A stretch of DNA of 37,995 bases from Flavonifractor sp. An92 (GTDB taxonomy: Bacteria > Bacillota > Clostridia > Oscillospirales > Oscillospiraceae). Shown here piece by piece: positions 31,534 to 37,995 of this stretch; within the stretch, counting starts at the first letter, position 1, and the number at the start of each line of letters is the position of its first letter. Made by a program: the position numbers and the translations under genes. The notes under the pieces are model-generated. The model ran no database searches and was not told the origin of the DNA. It worked only from the letters and a program-made list of their open reading frames with translations. The stretch spans positions 1-37,995 of the forward strand of contig NZ_NFGZ01000029.1 of the NCBI RefSeq assembly GCF_002159175.1. Direction: 5' to 3'.

Positions 31534-32958
31534 TTACTCTCTACCGTCCCAGCAGTAGGTGCAGACCTTATCCCGGTCCAGGCCGATGGCCTCCAGCAGT
31601 CCGTCCAGGGACTGATAGCCCAGGGACTCGAAGCCCAGCTTGTCGCAGATGGCCTTCAGCAGGCACCCGCCCCGCTGGGTGGAGGAGTCGGCGTACTCGT
31701 CCAGGTGCTGCTGGCCCTCGTCGCCCTCCAGCTCCTGGATGATGCGCCGGGCCAGCAGGTCCATGTCGGAGTTGCCCCGGGAGAAGTTGAGGTACTTGCA
31801 GCTGTACATGATGGGAGGGCAGGCCGAGCGCATGTGGACCTCTTCCGCGCCGGACTCGTAGAGAAATTCGACGGTCTCCCGCAGCTGGGTGCCGCGGACG
31901 ATGGAGTCGTCCACGAAGAGGAGCTTCTTGCCCTGGATGAGCTCGGGCACGGGGATCTGCTTCATCTTGGCCACTTGGTTGCGGACGGCCTGGTTTTCGG
32001 GCATGAAGGAGCGGGGCCAGGTGGGGGTATACTTGACGAAGGGGCGGGCGAAGGGCTTGCCGCTGCGGTTGGCGAAGCCGATGGCGTGGGGCAGGCCGGA
32101 ATCCGGCACGCCGGCCACATAGTCCACCTTGGGGAGCTTTCCCTTCTGCACCTCGTCCCGGGCCATGATCTCGCCGTTGCGGTAGCGCATGACCTCCACG
32201 TTGACCCCCTCGTAGTTGGAGTTGGGGTAGCCGTAGTAGGTCCACAGGAAGGCGCAGATGCGCATTTTCTCTCCGGCGGGGGAGAGGCTCTCACAGCCGT
32301 CGGCGGTGATGCGCACGATCTCCCGGGGGCCCAGCTCGTAGGCGTCGGTGTAGCCCAGCTTGTGGTAGGCGAAGGACTCGAAGGACACGCAGTGGCCCTC
32401 CTCGTTCTTGCCCACCAGCACGGGCAGGCGGCCCACCTTGTCCCGGGCGGCGATGATCTCCCCGTGCTCGGTGAGGATCAGCAGGGTGAGAGAGCCCTGG
32501 ATCTCGTCCTGGGCGTGGAGGATGCCGTCCACCAGGTTGTCCTTCTGGTTGATGAGGGCGGCGGCCAGCTCGGTGGCGTTGACCTTGCCGGAGCTCATGG
32601 CCATGAACTGGTGGCCGTGGTCGGAGAAGTAGCGGTCGATCAGCTCCTCCGCGTTGTTGATGATGCCCACGGTGGTGATGGCGTACAGACCCAGGTGGGA
32701 GCGCACCAGCAGGGGCTGGGGGTCGGTGTCGCTGATGCAGCCGATGCCGGAACAGCCGTGGAATTCGTGCAGGTCCCGCTCGAACTTGGTGCGGAACGGG
32801 GTGTTCTCGATGGAGTGGATCTGCCGCTGGAACCCATCCTGGGCGTCATGGATGACCATGCCGCCCCGGCGGGTGCCCAGGTGGGAGTGGTAGTCCACCC
32901 CGAAAAAGATGTCAAGCGTCACGTCCCGCTTGGAGACGGCGCCGAAAAAGCCTCCCAT
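31534..32958 (-). CDS. purF: Amidophosphoribosyltransferase-like PurF lacking the catalytic Cys
   Basis: A 474-residue PurF homologue. Its C-terminal phosphoribosyltransferase half is intact, with PRPP-binding VDDSIVRGT (349-357). Cys235 (in RICAFL), Cys387 (YSCKYL), Cys466 and Cys469 (VCTYCW) align by eye with the four Fe-S ligands of Bacillus PurF. The glutaminase half is degenerate: it starts MGGFFGAVS where the family has Cys after Met, and RGQEGAG, RYST and HNGN motifs are replaced (LGTRRGGM, GCISDTDP, VGIINNAEE). It may therefore use free ammonia or an external amidotransferase, or have another role. The ATG at 32958 is preceded by AAGGAGG at a rather long distance; no upstream in-frame start exists nearby. 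It lies in the pur operon between purC and the unknown gene. Confidence 0.88.
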   Translation of the reverse strand: MGGFFGAVSKRDVTLDIFFGVDYHSHLGTRRGGMVIHDAQDGFQRQIHSIENTPFRTKFERDLHEFHGCSGIGCISDTDPQPLLVRSHLGLYAITTVGIINNAEELIDRYFSDHGHQFMAMSSGKVNATELAAALINQKDNLVDGILHAQDEIQGSLTLLILTEHGEIIAARDKVGRLPVLVGKNEEGHCVSFESFAYHKLGYTDAYELGPREIVRITADGCESLSPAGEKMRICAFLWTYYGYPNSNYEGVNVEVMRYRNGEIMARDEVQKGKLPKVDYVAGVPDSGLPHAIGFANRSGKPFARPFVKYTPTWPRSFMPENQAVRNQVAKMKQIPVPELIQGKKLLFVDDSIVRGTQLRETVEFLYESGAEEVHMRSACPPIMYSCKYLNFSRGNSDMDLLARRIIQELEGDEGQQHLDEYADSSTQRGGCLLKAICDKLGFESLGYQSLDGLLEAIGLDRDKVCTYCWDGRE

Positions 32959-32990
32959 TGTGCTCGTGTTCCTCCTTCGTGTGTCTGCGC

Positions 32991-33701
32991 TTACTTACCC
33001 ATGAGGCGGCGGCTCATCTCCTGATAAGCGCCCTCCACGTTGCCCAGGTCGCGGCGGAAGCGGTCCTTGTCCAGCTTCTCGCCGGTCTTGGAGTCCCAGA
33101 AGCGGCAGGTGTCGGGGCTGATTTCGTCGGCCAGCACGATGGTGCCGTCGGCGGTCTTGCCGAACTCCAGCTTGAAGTCCACCAGGGTCACGCCGCACTC
33201 CAACAGGGTCTTCTTGAGGAAGTCGTTGACGGCGAAGGCGTACTTCTTGATGGTGTCGATCTCGTCCCAGGTGGCCAGCTTCAGGGCCACAGCGTGGTAG
33301 TCGTTGATGAGGGGGTCGTGGAGGTCGTCGTTCTTGTAGGAGAACTCGATGGTGGGCTCGTCAAAGACGATGCCCTCGTTCACGCCGTAGCGCTTGGCAA
33401 AGGAGCCGGCGGAGATGTTGCGGATGATGACCTCCAGGGGGACGATGGAGACCTTCTTCACCACGGTCTCACGATCGCTGAGCTCCTCCACGAAGTGGGT
33501 GGGGACGCCGGCCTTCTCCAGCTGCTGCATGAGGAAGTTGGTCATCTGGTTGTTGATGGCGCCCTTGCCGGTGATGGTGCCCTTCTTCAGGCCGTCAAAG
33601 GCGGTGGCGTCGTCCTTGTAGGAGACGATGACCACGCTGGGGTCGTCGGTGGCGTAGACCTTCTTGGCTTTTCCCTCGTACAGCTGCTCGCGCTTTTCCA
33701 T
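32991..33701 (-). CDS. purC: SAICAR synthetase
   Basis: A 236-residue enzyme that couples CAIR and aspartate using ATP. Family segments: [20 protein letters not shown] near 6-25, [19 protein letters not shown] near 38-56, [19 protein letters not shown] near 87-105, and DFKLEFGK near 172 with [14 protein letters not shown]. The ATG at 33701 follows AGGAGAGG; the longer reading frame to 33728 has no ribosome site at its start. Confidence 0.96.
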   Translation of the reverse strand: MEKREQLYEGKAKKVYATDDPSVVIVSYKDDATAFDGLKKGTITGKGAINNQMTNFLMQQLEKAGVPTHFVEELSDRETVVKKVSIVPLEVIIRNISAGSFAKRYGVNEGIVFDEPTIEFSYKNDDLHDPLINDYHAVALKLATWDEIDTIKKYAFAVNDFLKKTLLECGVTLVDFKLEFGKTADGTIVLADEISPDTCRFWDSKTGEKLDKDRFRRDLGNVEGAYQEMSRRLMGK

Positions 33702-33755
33702 AATAAACCTCTCCTTTTTCTCAAACATGTCGGGTGTGACAGGACTTGTGGGATC

Positions 33756-34244
33756 TTAGAGCTGGGCCTGGAGCTTCTGCTCCTTTTCCGCGATCTGGGC
33801 GGCCATCTTGACCCGGGCCTCGTCCAGCTTGGCGGCCAGGGCGTCGTCGCTCACGGCCAGGATCTGGGCGGCCAGGACGGCGGCGTTCTTGGCGCCGTTG
33901 ATGGCCACGGTGGCCACGGGGATGCCGCTGGGCATCTGGACCGTAGCCAGCAGGGCGTCCAGACCGTCCATGGCGCCCCCCTTCATAGGGATGCCGATGA
34001 CCGGCAGGGTGGAGTTGCCCGCGAAGGCGCCCGCCAGATGGGCGGCCATGCCGGCGGCGCAGATGAGGACGCCAAACCCGTTCTGACGGGCGTTCTTGGC
34101 GAAGTCCGCGGCGGCGGCGGGGGTGCGGTGGGCGCTGAGGATGTGGGCCTCATAGGGGATGCCGAACTCCTTCAGCTGGTTGCAGGCGGACTGGACCACC
34201 GGCCAATCGCTGTCGGAGCCCATGATGACGGCGACCTTTTTCAC
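33756..34244 (-). CDS. purE: N5-carboxyaminoimidazole ribonucleotide mutase (PurE)
   Basis: A 162-residue class I PurE that converts N5-CAIR to CAIR. Markers: [13 protein letters not shown] at the start, ILSAHRTP near 37-44, and [14 protein letters not shown] near 63-76. Initiation is at GTG (34244) with a full AAAGGAGG nine bases upstream; the frame upstream of it is unlikely. purK, which usually accompanies PurE class I, is not in the window, so N5-CAIR must be made by an enzyme encoded elsewhere. It is the first enzyme gene of the operon. Confidence 0.95.
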   Translation of the reverse strand: MKKVAVIMGSDSDWPVVQSACNQLKEFGIPYEAHILSAHRTPAAAADFAKNARQNGFGVLICAAGMAAHLAGAFAGNSTLPVIGIPMKGGAMDGLDALLATVQMPSGIPVATVAINGAKNAAVLAAQILAVSDDALAAKLDEARVKMAAQIAEKEQKLQAQL

Positions 34245-34285
34245 GAAAAACGACCTCCTTTGGTGAACACACCGGGACAGGGGAA

Positions 34286-34300
34286 CTAACAAAAAGTTAG
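34286..34300. repeat. Small inverted repeat between the attenuator and purE
   Basis: CTAAC-AAAAA-GTTAG, 5-base arms, on the leader side of purE just past the terminator hairpin. It may be part of an alternative RNA fold or a protein site. Confidence 0.35.
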
Positions 34301-34306
34301 GGCGGT

Positions 34307-34346
34307 AAAAAATAAATCAGGGTACCCGCTGCACGGATACCCTGAT
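34307..34346 (-). terminator. Terminator in the pur leader (candidate attenuator)
   Basis: On the minus strand ATCAGGGTA and TACCCTGAT form a perfect 9-base stem, with an additional inner CCG/CGG, followed by TTATTTTTTA. It lies between the 23-codon leader ORF and purE, so it is a conditional terminator candidate for the whole purine operon. The 5' arm starts four bases after the leader stop codon. Confidence 0.8.
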
Positions 34347-34350
34347 GCAC

Positions 34351-34422
34351 TTACCCCACGGAATTGGACGCATGGCGGCCCTCAAACCACTCGAAAATAC
34401 GCTGGCTGAGGAACCAACCCAT
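34351..34422 (-). CDS. 23-residue leader peptide ORF upstream of purE
   Basis: An ORF of 24 codons including TAA. It starts MGWFLSQRIF and contains Trp3 and Trp12, two acidic and two His/Arg-rich positions, and ends NSVG. The ribosome site GGGGGAG sits seven bases before the ATG. It lies about 35 bases downstream of a good promoter and directly before a terminator hairpin. The layout resembles transcription attenuation by leader translation, where a ribosome at the stop codon would cover the 5' arm of the terminator. An independent small protein is also possible. I recognise no family. Confidence 0.6.
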   Translation of the reverse strand: MGWFLSQRIFEWFEGRHASNSVG

Positions 34423-34457
34423 ATGACCGCTCCCCCTATCGAAAAAAGAATAAATAT

Positions 34458-34486
34458 ATGATATAAGCTCCCGAAACAAAATGCAA
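34458..34486 (-). promoter_or_regulatory. Sigma-A promoter for the purine operon
   Basis: On the minus strand TTGCAT (34481-34486), a 17-base spacer and TATCAT (34458-34463). The stretch from 34245 to 34626 holds no long gene. It contains this promoter, the leader ORF, the terminator, the inverted repeats and the divergent ATPase gene promoter. No purine, PRPP or ZTP riboswitch consensus was recognised. Confidence 0.8.
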
Positions 34487-34502
34487 GGGAGGGGGTTGAT
34501 TT

Positions 34503-34518
34503 TTGTAGGTTCCTACAA
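34503..34518. promoter_or_regulatory. Perfect palindrome between the pur and ATPase promoters
   Basis: TTGTAGG-TT-CCTACAA, 7-base perfect arms. It is 16 bases upstream of the pur promoter -35 and about 48 bases upstream of the divergent ATPase promoter -35, a position suited to an activator or repressor of the purine operon. It does not resemble the Bacillus PurBox. Confidence 0.45.
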
Positions 34519-34565
34519 CTTCCGAAGGAACGGTGGCGAGGGCCCTTGGTGAAACAGGTAGAGAC

Positions 34566-34595
34566 TTGCCACGGGCGGGGGAGCTGTGGTAGGAT
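34566..34595 (+). promoter_or_regulatory. Sigma-A promoter for the ATPase gene
   Basis: TTGCCA (34566-34571), an 18-base spacer and TAGGAT (34590-34595), with TGG before the -10. It is divergent from the purine operon promoter. Confidence 0.6.
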
Positions 34596-34626
34596 GATAC
34601 CAGTACGAAGGAAAGGGGGAGGGGCC

Positions 34627-35499
34627 ATGTATCTGGACGCGTTCCGGCTGCCCGGCGAGGGCTGGGAGGGGCGGTTTCTGGCCGACAACCCGGAGAGCAA
34701 GCGGACCTGCTACGGCTCCTACTACCCCTTCGGCATTTTTCCGCCCCGGCAGCTCTCGGAGGTCTCCTGCGCGCCGGTGACCATTCTATATGGCGGCAAC
34801 GGCTCCGGGAAGTCCACCCTCCTGAGCCTCATGGCCCAGGTGCTGGGGGTGGAGCGGGGGGCGCCCTTCAACCGCAGCGCCTTTTTCGACGACTTCGCCG
34901 CCGCCTGCCGCTGGAAGGGCGCGGGCGCTCCGAAGGGGAGCAGGCTCATCGCCAGCGACGACGTCTTTGACTTCGTGCTGGACCTCAGGAGCCTCAACGA
35001 CGGCGTGGAGCGGCGGCGCGGGGAGCTGCTGGAGGAGTACGCCAAACGGCGGCGCACCCCCTATCAGCTCCGGTCCCTGGAGGACCTGGAGGAGTTAAGG
35101 CGCAGCAACGCCGCCAAGAGCGGAACCGGCTCCCGCTTCGTGAAGCGGGAGGGGATGGTGGACACCCCCGAGCGGTCCAACGGGGAGAGCGCGCTCCTCT
35201 ACTTTACGGAGCATATCAAGGAAAACGCCCTCTATCTCCTGGACGAGCCGGAGAACAGCATGGCGGTGGGCTTCCAGCTCCAGCTGCGGCAGTTTCTGGC
35301 TGACTCGGTGCGCTTTTTCGGCTGCCAGCTGGTCATCGCCACCCACTCGCCCTTCCTGCTCTCCCTGCCGGGGGCGCGGGTGTACGACCTGGACAGCCGC
35401 CCGGCAACGGTGAAGCCCTGGACGGAGCTGGAGAACATGCGGGCGTACTATCAATTTTTCAAGGAACACCGCGCCGCCTTTGAGGGCGCGGAATCATAA
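34627..35499 (+). CDS. AAA/ABC-type ATPase of unknown role
   Basis: A 290-residue soluble P-loop ATPase with ABC-like features and no membrane or substrate domain. Walker A is GGNGSGKST (near residues 55-63), Walker B LYLLDEPENSM near 215-225 and the H-loop ATHSPFLLS near 240-248. The arrangement resembles the AAA15/AAA21-like predicted ATPases (SMC/RecF-like core), with a DLRSLNDGVERRR helix region between. No OLD-type toprim or partner gene follows, so it is not obviously an antiphage OLD/Gabija or Septu component. SD is a purine-rich AAAGGGGGAGGGG. It lies upstream of nnrD by 58 bases. Confidence 0.82.
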   Translation: MYLDAFRLPGEGWEGRFLADNPESKRTCYGSYYPFGIFPPRQLSEVSCAPVTILYGGNGSGKSTLLSLMAQVLGVERGAPFNRSAFFDDFAAACRWKGAGAPKGSRLIASDDVFDFVLDLRSLNDGVERRRGELLEEYAKRRRTPYQLRSLEDLEELRRSNAAKSGTGSRFVKREGMVDTPERSNGESALLYFTEHIKENALYLLDEPENSMAVGFQLQLRQFLADSVRFFGCQLVIATHSPFLLSLPGARVYDLDSRPATVKPWTELENMRAYYQFFKEHRAAFEGAES

Positions 35500-35557
35500 C
35501 GGAAGGCAACGACAGCGGGGCGGCAGGGAACCGCCCCTTGGGTACAGGAGGGAAGCT

Positions 35558-37117
35558 ATGAAGATCGCAACGGCACAACAGATGCGGGATATGGACCGGG
35601 TGGCCATCCAGGAACGGGGCATCCCCTCGGTGCAGCTCATGGAGACGGCGGCCCGGGCGGTGGCGGACGCGGCGCTGGAGCTGGCGGCCAAACACCGGAA
35701 GGGAAAGGAAGGCCCCGGCCGGGCGGTGTGCTTCTGCGGCGCGGGCAACAACGGCGGCGACGGCGTGTGTACCGCCCGCCTGCTGCTGGAGGCCGGACTG
35801 GAGGTCCGGGCCGTGCTGGTGGGCAAGCGGGAGAAGATGACCCCCGACTGCCGGGAGATGGAGCGCCGTCTGGAGGACCTGGGCGGCCAGCTGGAGGATT
35901 TCAACCCCAACTCCCCGGAGTTCGCCCTCTGGTGTCTGGAGGCTGACGTGATGGTGGACGCCCTGTTCGGCATCGGTCTGAACACCGAGCTGCGGGGGAA
36001 CGCCCGGACGGCGGTGCAGATGATGAACACCTGTGACATCCCGGTGGTGGCGGCGGACATCGCCAGCGGCGTGGAGGCGGACACCGGCAAGGTGCTGGGC
36101 GACGCGGTCCAGGCCGACGTGACCGTCACCTTCTCCCTGCCCAAGGCCGGGCAGTTCCTGGGCCAGGGCGGCCTGCACACCGGGGAGCTGAAGGTGGCCG
36201 ACATCGGCATCCCGCTGGACCTGATCCTTTGGGCGGAGGAGAACCAGTTCTCCTCGGTGACCCGGGAGGACCTGTTCCTCCCCCGGCGGCCCCGGGACGC
36301 CCACAAGGGGGACTTTGGCCGGGTGTATATCCTGGGCGGCGCGGTGGGCTACTCCGGCGCGCCGGTGCTGGCGGCCAAGGCGGCTCTGCGCACCGGCGCG
36401 GGGCTGGTGACGGTGGGGGTGCCCGCCCCGGTGTGGCCGGTGGCGGCGGCCAAGCTGGACGAGGCCATGCCCCACCCTCTGCCCGCCGGGAAGGAGGGCA
36501 TGCTCTCCCTGGAGGCCATGGAGCCGGTGATGGACCACCTGTCCGCCTGTGACGTGGCCCTCATCGGGCCGGGCCTGGGCCGGGGGAACAGCGCCTCCTC
36601 GGTGGTGCGCCACCTGATCCGGGCCTATCACGGGCCCCTCATCCTGGACGCCGACGGCATAAACGCGCTGGAAGGGCATATGGATATTCTGGAAGCACGT
36701 AAGGGGCTCATCACCGTGCTCACCCCCCACGACGGGGAGTTCGCCCGCCTGGGCGGGGACCTGTCGGACGGGGACCGGCTCGCCGCCGCCCGCCGCTTTG
36801 CGGAGGAATACCAGTGCTGCCTGATTTTGAAGGGCTACCGCACTATCACCGCTTTGCCCGACGGGCAGGCCTTCGTGAACACCACCGGCAACCCCGGCAT
36901 GTCCAAGGGGGGCAGCGGGGACATCCTGGGCGGCATGCTCCTGGCCCTCATGGGCCAGGGCCTTAGTGTGCGGGAGGCCGCCCCCATGGCCGTGTGGATG
37001 CACGGCCGGGCGGGGGATCTGGCCGCCGCCGACCTGGGCGAGTACGGCATGCTCCCCGGCGACCTGGTGGAGCGCATCCCCCGGGTGCTGCGGGAGTGCG
37101 AGGGACGGCGGAGCTGA
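35558..37117 (+). CDS. nnrD: Bifunctional NAD(P)H-hydrate epimerase / ADP-dependent dehydratase
   Basis: A 519-residue fusion that repairs hydrated NADH and NADPH. The N-terminal epimerase domain (about 1-215) has CFCGAGNNGGDGV near 57-69. The C-terminal ADP-dependent dehydratase (about 235-515) has KGDFGRVYILGGAVGYSGAP near 250-270, TVLTPHDGEFARLGG near 388-402 and the NPGMSKGGSGDILGG anion-hole segment near 446-460. The ATG at 35558 has AGGAGGG at five bases. In related Clostridia this gene often precedes a GerS-like lipoprotein and alanine racemase; here a lipoprotein follows after 27 bases, but not the racemase. Confidence 0.93.
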   Translation: MKIATAQQMRDMDRVAIQERGIPSVQLMETAARAVADAALELAAKHRKGKEGPGRAVCFCGAGNNGGDGVCTARLLLEAGLEVRAVLVGKREKMTPDCREMERRLEDLGGQLEDFNPNSPEFALWCLEADVMVDALFGIGLNTELRGNARTAVQMMNTCDIPVVAADIASGVEADTGKVLGDAVQADVTVTFSLPKAGQFLGQGGLHTGELKVADIGIPLDLILWAEENQFSSVTREDLFLPRRPRDAHKGDFGRVYILGGAVGYSGAPVLAAKAALRTGAGLVTVGVPAPVWPVAAAKLDEAMPHPLPAGKEGMLSLEAMEPVMDHLSACDVALIGPGLGRGNSASSVVRHLIRAYHGPLILDADGINALEGHMDILEARKGLITVLTPHDGEFARLGGDLSDGDRLAAARRFAEEYQCCLILKGYRTITALPDGQAFVNTTGNPGMSKGGSGDILGGMLLALMGQGLSVREAAPMAVWMHGRAGDLAAADLGEYGMLPGDLVERIPRVLRECEGRRS

Positions 37118-37144
37118 GCCCCATCCAGAAGGGGAGGGGTGCGC

Positions 37145-37732
37145 TTGCGCCGGATCGGGACCACTGTACTGCTGATGCTGCTGCTTTTGACCGGCTGCGG
37201 AGAGAAGGGGGAGCAGGCCGACGACCTGGCCCTGGCCATCCGGGGGGAGTACCTGGAGATGGCGGGCTGCTCGGCCTCGCTGGAGGTCCACGCCGACTAC
37301 GGCAGCCGGGTGTATGACTACGCCATGGACGCGGTCTGGACGGGGGACGGGGGACTGACCCTCACCCTCACCGCGCCGGAGGAGGTGGCGGGGGTCACCG
37401 GCCGCGTGCTGGAGGGGGAGACCGCCCTGGAGTTTGACGGCGTGTATGTGGAGACGGGCCCGCTGGACCCGTCGGGGCTCAGCCCCATGGACGCCTTTCC
37501 GGCTCTGCTCACCGCGCTGCGGGAGGGCTATGTGGCCCAGAGCACGCTGGAGGAGGGCGAGGCGGAGGACGTGCTCCACCTCACCGTCCGGGACGCGGAG
37601 GGCACGCCCGGCCAGGGGCGGGAGATCCAGCTCTGGCTGGGGGCGGAGAGCCACGCCCTGCTGCGGGGGGAGATCAGCTCCGACGGCGTAGTGGTCCTGA
37701 GCTGTGTGGTCAACGGCTTTACCATGACATAG
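37145..37732 (+). CDS. Lipoprotein, LolA/GerS-like
   Basis: A 195-residue lipoprotein. The signal peptide VLLMLLLLTGC ends in a lipobox whose Cys would be lipidated near residue 17. The mature part is beta-rich, with DYAMDAVWTGDGGLTLTLT, LEFDGVYVETGPL and a final LRGEISSDGVVVLSCVVNGF, similar in layout to LolA-fold lipoproteins. The germination lipoprotein GerS of Clostridioides is of this type, and its operon neighbour in related genomes is nnrD-like as I recall, so GerS-like is a reasonable but unproven label. TTG at 37145 is preferred because GGGAGG lies seven bases upstream; the GTG at 37139 is too close to it. It ends at the terminator 37735. Confidence 0.75.
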   Translation: MRRIGTTVLLMLLLLTGCGEKGEQADDLALAIRGEYLEMAGCSASLEVHADYGSRVYDYAMDAVWTGDGGLTLTLTAPEEVAGVTGRVLEGETALEFDGVYVETGPLDPSGLSPMDAFPALLTALREGYVAQSTLEEGEAEDVLHLTVRDAEGTPGQGREIQLWLGAESHALLRGEISSDGVVVLSCVVNGFTMT

Positions 37733-37734
37733 GG

Positions 37735-37769
37735 AAAAGCGAGGGGGAACGATTCCTCCTCGCTTTTTT
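37735..37769. terminator. Bidirectional terminator after the lipoprotein gene
   Basis: AAAAGCGAGG pairs with CCTCGCTTTTTT around an imperfect GC-rich loop. T-runs occur on both strands, so it ends the ATPase-nnrD-lipoprotein unit and the convergent AI-2E family gene. Confidence 0.82.
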
Positions 37770-37995
37770 CAGCGCCACAGGGAGATAACGCCCCGGTCGT
37801 GGAGCACCTTGAGGGCCAGGGCGGCCAGGGGGGCCAGGAGCATCCCGGCGGGCCCGGCGGCGGTGAAGCCCAGATAGAAGGCGGTCACCGCGGCCAGGGG
37901 CGGGAGCCCGGCCTGCCGCCCCACCAGCCGGGGTTCCAGCACCCCCCGCACCAGGGACACCGTCCCCCACAGGGCGGCCAGCCCCAGCGCCAGGC
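37769..37995 (-). CDS. AI-2E family transporter / sporulation protein YtvI, C-terminal part (cut by window edge)
   Basis: The C-terminal 75 or so residues of an integral membrane protein whose start lies beyond the window. The readable part has the family's LVRGVLEPRLVGRQAGLPPL motif followed by AFYLGFTAAGPAGMLLAPLAALALKVL, typical of the C-terminus of the AI-2E/YtvI (PF01594) permeases. Translation is open to the window edge with no start codon needed. It converges on the lipoprotein gene. YtvI is sporulation-associated in Bacillus; the AI-2E transport role is not shown for most members. Confidence 0.8.
   Translation of the reverse strand, partial: LALGLAALWGTVSLVRGVLEPRLVGRQAGLPPLAAVTAFYLGFTAAGPAGMLLAPLAALALKVLHDRGVISLWR

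Noticed and set aside
25380-32245. Long plus-strand frames opposite the purine genes
   Set aside because: Each mirrors a confident pur gene and lacks ribosome sites or motifs.
34245-34500. Purine, PRPP (ykkC-type) or ZTP (pfl) riboswitch in the pur leader
   Set aside because: No conserved core of any of these was recognised; the region reads as a short ORF, a simple hairpin terminator and the purE ribosome site.
34627-37117. ATPase as part of a defence system (Gabija, Septu, OLD-type)
   Set aside because: No toprim, HNH, UvrD-like or other effector gene is adjacent; the next gene is the housekeeping NAD(P)HX repair enzyme.
1-37995. CRISPR arrays, tRNA or rRNA genes, prophage modules
   Set aside because: No regularly spaced repeats, cloverleaf-like or rRNA-like sequences, and no phage structural or integrase genes were found on reading the window.

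Overview
The window is a chromosomal stretch with high GC content (mid-60s percent wherever counted by hand). It has strong Shine-Dalgarno (SD) sequences, tight operons and Gram-positive gene content: ecfA1-ecfA2-ecfT-truA in the usual Firmicutes order, a ClpE-type chaperone, a DivIVA-like protein, a YtvI-like protein and several proteins of the sort carried by spore formers. This points to a Clostridia member, most likely a gut Oscillospiraceae relative of Flavonifractor or Pseudoflavonifractor. That assignment rests on recalled family resemblance, not on a search. No rRNA, tRNA, CRISPR array, transposase or integrase was seen.

Layout. (1) 1-5750: a minus-strand manganese catalase-like gene, then a plus-strand operon polA - rimI - GNAT acetyltransferase - GGDEF protein that ends at a strong terminator. 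(2) 5754-8408, minus: a cysteine-rich protein with 26 Cys, an MBL-fold hydrolase, and a short-chain dehydrogenase resembling clostridial bile-acid 7-alpha-hydroxysteroid dehydrogenases. (3) 8557-12750, plus: trpS - tagO/wecA - wecB - a membrane-anchored protein, covering tryptophan charging and the first steps of an undecaprenyl-linked surface polymer. (4) 12728-13634, minus: three small unknown proteins. (5) 13737-14968, plus: a YfcE-type phosphoesterase and a TetR regulator with its own promoter and operator-like repeat. (6) 24553 down to 15022, minus: a long operon from a very good promoter, comprising RlmI-like methyltransferase - ecfA1 - ecfA2 - ecfT - truA - DUF5711 - cvpA - pgsA - clpE. 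Divergent from it is a DivIVA-like gene (24651-25343). (7) 34486 down to 25346, minus: a purine operon of promoter - 23-codon leader ORF - terminator - purE - purC - purF - unknown low-GC gene - purM - purN - PurO-type IMP cyclohydrolase - stand-alone AICAR transformylase - TraX-like membrane protein - purD. (8) 34566-37732, plus: an ATPase, the NAD(P)HX repair enzyme and a lipoprotein, followed by the convergent 3' end of an AI-2E/YtvI-family gene cut by the window edge.

The purine operon is the most unusual region. It appears to open with a leader ORF and attenuator. Its PurF lacks the N-terminal catalytic cysteine and other glutaminase residues but keeps the PRPP site and four candidate Fe-S cysteines. 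The PurH functions are split between an AICAR transformylase and an archaeal-type PurO. Two genes with no known purine role, the AT-richer 129-aa gene and the TraX-like gene, are embedded in the transcription unit. Other points of interest are the lone HSDH-like gene with a palindrome in its upstream region, the cysteine-rich protein, two LolA/GerS-like proteins, and a ClpE-type ATPase with a double-hairpin leader and no visible CtsR box.
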